Below, in pieces: positions 59,599 to 64,000 of a stretch of DNA of 64,000 nucleotides. A program made the position numbers and the translations under genes. Numbering within the stretch: position 1 is the first letter of the stretch; every line of letters begins with the position of its first letter. Below the pieces are notes generated by a model. The model did not search any database. It was not told the origin of the DNA and was given only the letters and a program-made list of their open reading frames with translations. Origin of the DNA: Plantago major (Eukaryota > Streptophyta > Magnoliopsida > Lamiales > Plantaginaceae); contig CM048843.1 of the NCBI GenBank assembly GCA_026545765.1, positions 4,650,001-4,714,000 on the forward strand, written 5' to 3'.

Positions 59599-59628
59599 CT
59601 AGTTCATGGCCCGTCGATACTCGACGGG
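59599..59628 (-). mobile_element. Helitron-like 3' terminus
   Basis: On the minus strand a perfect hairpin (cccgtcga-gta-tcgacggg) is followed by ccatgaactag and then T. Helitrons end in a GC-rich hairpin a few bases before CTRR (here CTAG) and insert between A and T. If real, the element body lies to the right in plus coordinates; its 5' TC end was not located. Confidence 0.55.
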
Positions 59629-59689
59629 TATAGTGAAAAGATAATAAGCATATGGAACTCTACAATTACTACAATAGCATTTTCAGTTT

Positions 59690-60060
59690 GCAATGGAGTG
59701 TTTGTTATACAATTAAACTCAACTTTAGTTGAGCCATACAATCGATCATGTTTGCCACTCGACTTTAATCGAATCGGAACAGTATCCGTTTTTAATCAAC
59801 ATACTATTCACAACTCAATTAAATTTTCTCTCTCTACCTATTTTTTTTCCTCCCACTTTACTTTTTCATTTATTATACCAACCTTAAATAAATCAAATAA
59901 ACTTAAAACCAATCAAATAATTTTAAAAACTCTTACACACATCTCTTCACTCTTAGTCTCTTACAGACTTTATATAATAACCATATAAAACTTATAAACT
60001 TTTAATACTATCTCAACCACAATTATTCACAACTCAATTAAAGTTGAGTTACTATTCATT
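59690..60060. mobile_element. Candidate MITE, family A (inverted copy)
   Basis: Contains aatcaaataaacttaaaacc, aaccaatcaaataa and cttacacacatctcttcac, the complement of phrases at 3,930-4,290. Its edges show an aactcaattaaa / tttagttgag inverted similarity. Ends are approximate. Confidence 0.45.
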
Positions 60061-60551
60061 TGTTAATGGTATGTTAAAGTCGTATGCCAAAAAGTTTACA
60101 AACATATTCACATTTTACAGTTCCGTGAAAATTGTATAAGCCATTAGCATCAACAAAAGCTCATACGAAAACAACACATACATGTGACTCGATAAAGTCT
60201 TTTGAACGTGTCATGTTATAACCAGCTCGTTGCGAACCCGCACAATACCCGTTCAAAGTAATGGCATCCGGGTTGGGTATACATACCAGTGAAACGGGAT
60301 CTAAACCCGACCTAACTCGAAAAAAAATTATGCTTATTTTAGTGAAATAATGAATATTTGTAGCGGTGGGTGAGTCCGTGTGGATAGGAGTGTGTCCCGA
60401 CTCCAAAAAGAAGTTACTTTTATCAAAACAAGTTAAGTTAGTGAACTATTGATATTTCTTGGGAATCGGAAGACCTACCCCTACCCCATCTCCTTGAAAA
60501 ACATGTCACTGAAACATTTGAAAATGTATGTTGATTTGTGATATAATAATA

Positions 60552-60808
60552 CTCCCTCCGTCCCACTACAAATGTCACGTTTTGACTTTTTGCAGTCAAT
60601 ATTTTTCAACTTTGACTCGGATTTAATCCTAAACCGTAAATGTAAATTGTTCAATTAAATTATATAATGAAACTTTAGGAAGTAAAGTTTCATTATATAA
60701 TTGAATTGAACATTTTACATTAACGGTTTAAGATTAAATCGGAGTCAAAATTGAAAAATGTTGACTGCAAAAAGTCAAAACGTGACATTTGTAGTGGAAC
60801 GGAGGGAG
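60552..60808. mobile_element. Stowaway MITE, near-perfect full-length hairpin
   Basis: 257 bp with TA on both sides (60,550-60,551 and 60,809-60,810). It begins ctccctccgtcccactacaa and ends gtagtggaacggagggag. The two halves pair almost along their whole length, with a centre around 60,680 (taggaagtaaag). High arm identity implies recent insertion or recent amplification. Confidence 0.95.
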
Positions 60809-60839
60809 TATCTTTTAGGCCACCCATCTAATTCGCCCA

Positions 60840-60859
60840 ACCCCCCCCCAAAAAAAAAA
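60840..60859. repeat. C10-A9 homopolymer junction
   Basis: A C run followed directly by an A run. A similar C/A junction lies at about 47,909-47,934. Confidence 0.8.
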
Positions 60860-60996
60860 TAAATCACAGGGATAGTGTTAAAAAATGTAGTTAAATAATA
60901 ATTTAATTTTTGGGGCAGAGTGCACACTCACCCACCAAAAAGAAATTTTAGCATAACATGTTAATTAATGAAACTAAAATGTTCTCTTGATAAAAA

Positions 60997-63162
60997 TGTT
61001 GGGGGTAAAACCTCTAACACTAACTAACTAAACTATTACAAATAACCTAGTCTAAGGCCCGCCTCTGAATTAAAGTCCGACGTAGTTCCGGTCCGAGCTT
61101 GCGTACCTGAAAGGACTAAGTGGGGGGTTTTAGAATGGGTTACCCGGATTGCCTATGTCAATCCGGTAAGAGACTTTACTCAAGAGAGAGTTGGAAGCTC
61201 AATGTAATAGTTATGAGGGATTATGATAACACTTGGGAATTGACTTGGGGATTCCCCGTTGATATTGCTTTCCTTAAGGTCTTGGACCTTGTGCTATATT
61301 TATAGTTATCATATGCTTATGAGGTGGCTCACAAGATGATGCCAAGTGTACGCTTCAGATTCAGACGCCAATGCTACCTTTGGCCCATGGCCCATTAGTG
61401 AACAGTAATCCAATACTAATCAATGGGCCTGGGAGGGTAGTTTAGACCTTTTCCTACTTGAGTACTGTTCCGCCTGTTGGGTCCGTGTTAGTCCCTCGGA
61501 CAGATCTGTCTGCTTGGTTAATCTGCCCTTGGGTAACTCTGGATGTCCGAGCCCAGATCTCACGGAAGTATCTCAGTGGTTCTGTTATGCGTTTGGTCTT
61601 GATGTGATGATGGCGTCCGAGATTCTCCCGTCCGGTCCGTTTGGCATCTCTGTACTAACGTAGCCAGGTTTAGAAGTCCTTTTCCCAGCTAGCTCGGACT
61701 AGCTATGAGGGTGTAGTGACTTTAGCGTACTGGTTGATTCACTTAGGGCGGACCATGTGAGGTCGGACCAATATTGAATTGGCTATTTAAGCCGTGATGC
61801 GCTTTAGGACACGCTCTATGGCGCCCTTAACGGATTGGACACATGTCCGTAACAACATATGTCCCCCTAGTTTCCAAGTATCTTAGTAGAAGATAGTTGG
61901 TAACTATGAAAAGAACAAGTGTGTTGTGGATTGGAGCGTGTCCGAATCGTTAACTGAAAAAAGGAAAAAATCCTTTTTGTTGAGATCCGTCATCCGTGTT
62001 CTTAGGAATTCAATATATCTCTCTCCCCCCCCCCCTTTCCTTCTACAGTCCGAGTTATTACATAACTCGGATTGATGAAAAAAAATATTGTATCCGAGAT
62101 ATATAGATCCGAGTACGGTTAGGATCTGACGTAGCCCTCTGGAAGCTATCCGTTGGACCGATTGTTGAACTGGTCCTCCCGGGTCGCTGATCCGTAAACC
62201 AAAGAGGCCCAATAGGTTGTCCGTCCGGGCCACGGGGGAAAGATCCCGGGTAAAGTGACGTGACCGTTGGATCGGGACGACATCAACGGTTGGGGTTCTA
62301 AGCTCGATTGATGTGACGCGTCTGTCAAGCATTAAATGCGACGTCTTGTGACCATCCACTGACGGCACAACCCTTGGATTGGAGAGGACCAACGGCTGGG
62401 ATTCAAATCCAAGTGATGTGACTCTTGGCTTTCCCCAAATTGCCCTTATAAATAGTTAGCTCATCAGTCACTTTCACACTTTTAGCAATATCGAAACTCA
62501 GAGCAATCACAAAGCAATCCGAGCAATTGAAGACACATCCGAGCAAGTAAGACTCGCAGAATTTTGAAATTTCTTCTTCGAATCCGTACCCTTGGAGAAG
62601 CAGTAAGGCTTAGTCGTCCGTTCAAATTTGTCCAGTCAACTTTGTCAAGTAAGTACGTCTTCACTCTTCCTAAGTTCTCTCCTTTTCCTGATATGCTTAC
62701 TACCTGCTCGTATATTTTTGTCCTGCTCGAATATAAAATTGTCGAGTCCGTATTTGCTGCTGTTGCGAGTGATAGGCTTTAGCAGCGTTCTTAGTCGAAA
62801 CAATTCTCCTTTGTACTGTTGCGTGCCAATTTTATTGCCAGTATCCTGTTGATTCATCTCGTGTGTCATGCCCACTGTAACCAAAACTTGATTATGCATG
62901 CTTATTGGGTAATGTGTTGGTGCCAATTGGCACACAGTCCTCCGTAAATTGTCCCCGCTAGCGTGCCGGCTAGGGTAGACGAAAGTGCCGATGGCACATT
63001 TCGGTGTGCCAAGGTTAGGGCCACTAGTGCCGAGACTAGACTTCATGTAGAAAAACCTGGTTAAGTAGAACTTCGTAGGCTTTCTTTGACTTAAGAAGAT
63101 ACCTAAACGAACTCTCGGACAATCACCACTATCGTTTCTGACTCGTTTCCTTCTGCCCTAGG
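60997..63162 (+). mobile_element. LTR and leader of a Ty3/gypsy Tat-like retrotransposon
   Basis: GC-richer than the neighbouring DNA and leading directly into a gag-type ORF. A plausible LTR start is tgttgggggtaaaacctc (60,997). A strong TATA box, tataaatag, lies at 62,447-62,455, about 25 bp before a likely transcript start. The leader up to 63,162 is non-coding. tggtgccaattggcac near 62,919 could be primer-binding-site related, but the LTR 3' end was not fixed and the 3' LTR lies outside the window. A C-run is at about 62,024-62,035. Confidence 0.6.
62447..62455 (+). promoter_or_regulatory. TATA box of the LTR promoter (candidate)
   Basis: tataaatag in the context cccttataaatagttagctc, a classic plant TATA sequence about 700 bp upstream of the element's first ORF. 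Confidence 0.55.
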
Positions 63163-64000
63163 ATGTCCGGGAGCGATAGTCAGAACCAGCACGAGGCACC
63201 AGGTTACAATGATGCAGTAGACTTAGGGACTGGGTCCGTGGATTTGACCTTGTCCGTGGGAGATTTTCTAGTTGTGGACCTTGGGTCGTCCAGGGACTCT
63301 GATGCTGGGCAGGGAGTTCATGGTGCGGCAGAAGCACAGGCCGACGTTGTAGCGGGCCAGGGTGATCTTGCTAGGACTAGGTCGTTAGTCCAATCTCGGA
63401 CTATAGGTGGTGTTGGGACGTCCGGATCGAACAGGCGCATGTGGGCGGGAGGCGGCAATGGGAGGCTGATGAAGTCGAGATGTTCGAGGCCGGGGTGGAA
63501 GACCGTGTTGTAGCGGAAACAGGTCCGCCCAACCCAAGCACGTCTGGGAGACCCGAAGGTGTCGATGAGGAGGAGGAAGATGGTGAGGAAGAGGAAGACG
63601 AGGAGGAGGAGGAAGGAGAAGAAGGATCTCCTGTCGCTCGTCCCCCTAGACGCACCGGTCGGCGGATTGCATTACACCCTGCTGTGCCCGTTCAGTCCAG
63701 TCTTCCATTAGTTGAGGGACGTGGCGCGAAAGCTGCCCGAATCAAGTTCACCCGTCCTGCGTCCGCTGTTGTAATAGCGGACGAGTTTGGAGAACTAAAT
63801 ACAGACGGACTTCTTCCTACATGTCCATCAAGGGTTAAAGCGGAGGACATTCCAGAATGGAGGCGGAAGTGGGAGATCCCCGACTCCGTAGAAATCATGG
63901 TTCCGAGCCCGGACACGCATTTTACAACCCGCCCGTCGGGTATATATGTGTGCACGAGGTAACTTTTGCTTGTGGGTGGAAGATCCCCATTGTAACGGAA
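63163..64000 (+). pseudogene. First ORF (gag region) of Tat-like element, broken and cut by window end
   Basis: Starts MSGSDSQNQHEAPGYND at 63,163. It then changes frame near 63,430-63,445, where the homologous reading continues as WEADEVEMFEAG. An acidic tract of Glu/Asp (about 63,565-63,625) follows. Next comes EDIPEWRRKWEIPDSVEIMV (63,841-63,900), a segment typical of the N-terminal ORF of plant Tat/Ogre-type elements. A stop at 63,960 comes just after a TGTG dinucleotide duplication near 63,948, and a plausible continuation lies in another frame. Two frame breaks in 800 bp indicate this copy is inactive. Confidence 0.65.

Larger units (their letters stand above)
59270..60551. other. Intergenic, TE remnants, no gene
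   Basis: Holds a Helitron-like terminus at 59,599-59,628 and a family-A repeat copy in inverted orientation (about 59,690-60,060). A GC-richer stretch lies at 60,180-60,300. No coding region is recognised. Confidence 0.5.

Overview
The window is nuclear DNA of a flowering plant, most likely a eudicot. Evidence: genes split into many short exons with GT-AG introns, a plant-specific AHL (AT-hook) DNA-binding gene, a plant ROP-type RhoGAP, plant families of MITEs, a plant L1-type LINE and a plant Ty3/gypsy Tat-like retrotransposon. Two neighbouring genes (AP-4 mu, then a REN1-like RhoGAP) sit in the same order and orientation as I remember for Arabidopsis At4g24550 and At4g24580, which suggests conserved microsynteny. 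The species cannot be named from the sequence alone.

Layout. 1-7.4 kb: AT-rich intergenic DNA with MITEs, hairpins and a dead clathrin-light-chain-like fragment. 7.4-8.2 kb: intronless AHL gene (minus). 8.2-15.3 kb: repeats, including a possible LTR fragment near 12.2-12.9 kb and a Mutator-type element with a 9-bp target duplication at 13.55-14.58 kb. 15.3-22.5 kb: an 18-exon type-I DnaJ gene (ATJ1-like, mitochondrial; minus), for which I could trace an in-phase 479-codon reading, including a hydrophobic tail and one GC-AG intron. 23.0-23.7 kb: hAT-type element. 24.8-30.0 kb: complete 13-exon AP-4 mu gene (451 codons; minus). 30.0-35.0 kb: hAT MITE, a large AT-rich tandem array, a GATC-palindrome cluster and a frameshifted copy of a small membrane protein. 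35.0-46.9 kb: REN1-like RhoGAP, about 23 exons (minus), with a 732-bp Tourist-like MITE in one intron. 47-54 kb: minisatellites, a Stowaway MITE, a family of dispersed repeats forming a roughly 2.4-kb imperfect palindrome around position 52,590, a 901-bp Mutator-type insertion with a 9-bp target duplication, and very long (TA)n tracts. 54.1-59.3 kb: a complete-length but mutated LINE bounded by a 15-bp target duplication. 59.6 kb: a Helitron-like terminus. 60.55-60.81 kb: a near-perfect Stowaway hairpin. 61-64 kb: LTR/leader and first ORF of a Tat-like element running off the window.

The four intact host genes are all on the minus strand and serve separate housekeeping or regulatory roles: chromatin/transcription (AHL), mitochondrial protein folding (DnaJ), post-Golgi vesicle sorting (AP-4 mu) and ROP GTPase control of polar growth (RhoGAP). 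I saw no operon-like, defence or otherwise novel multi-gene system. What stands out is the density of datable transposon insertions and a few splicing and repeat oddities.
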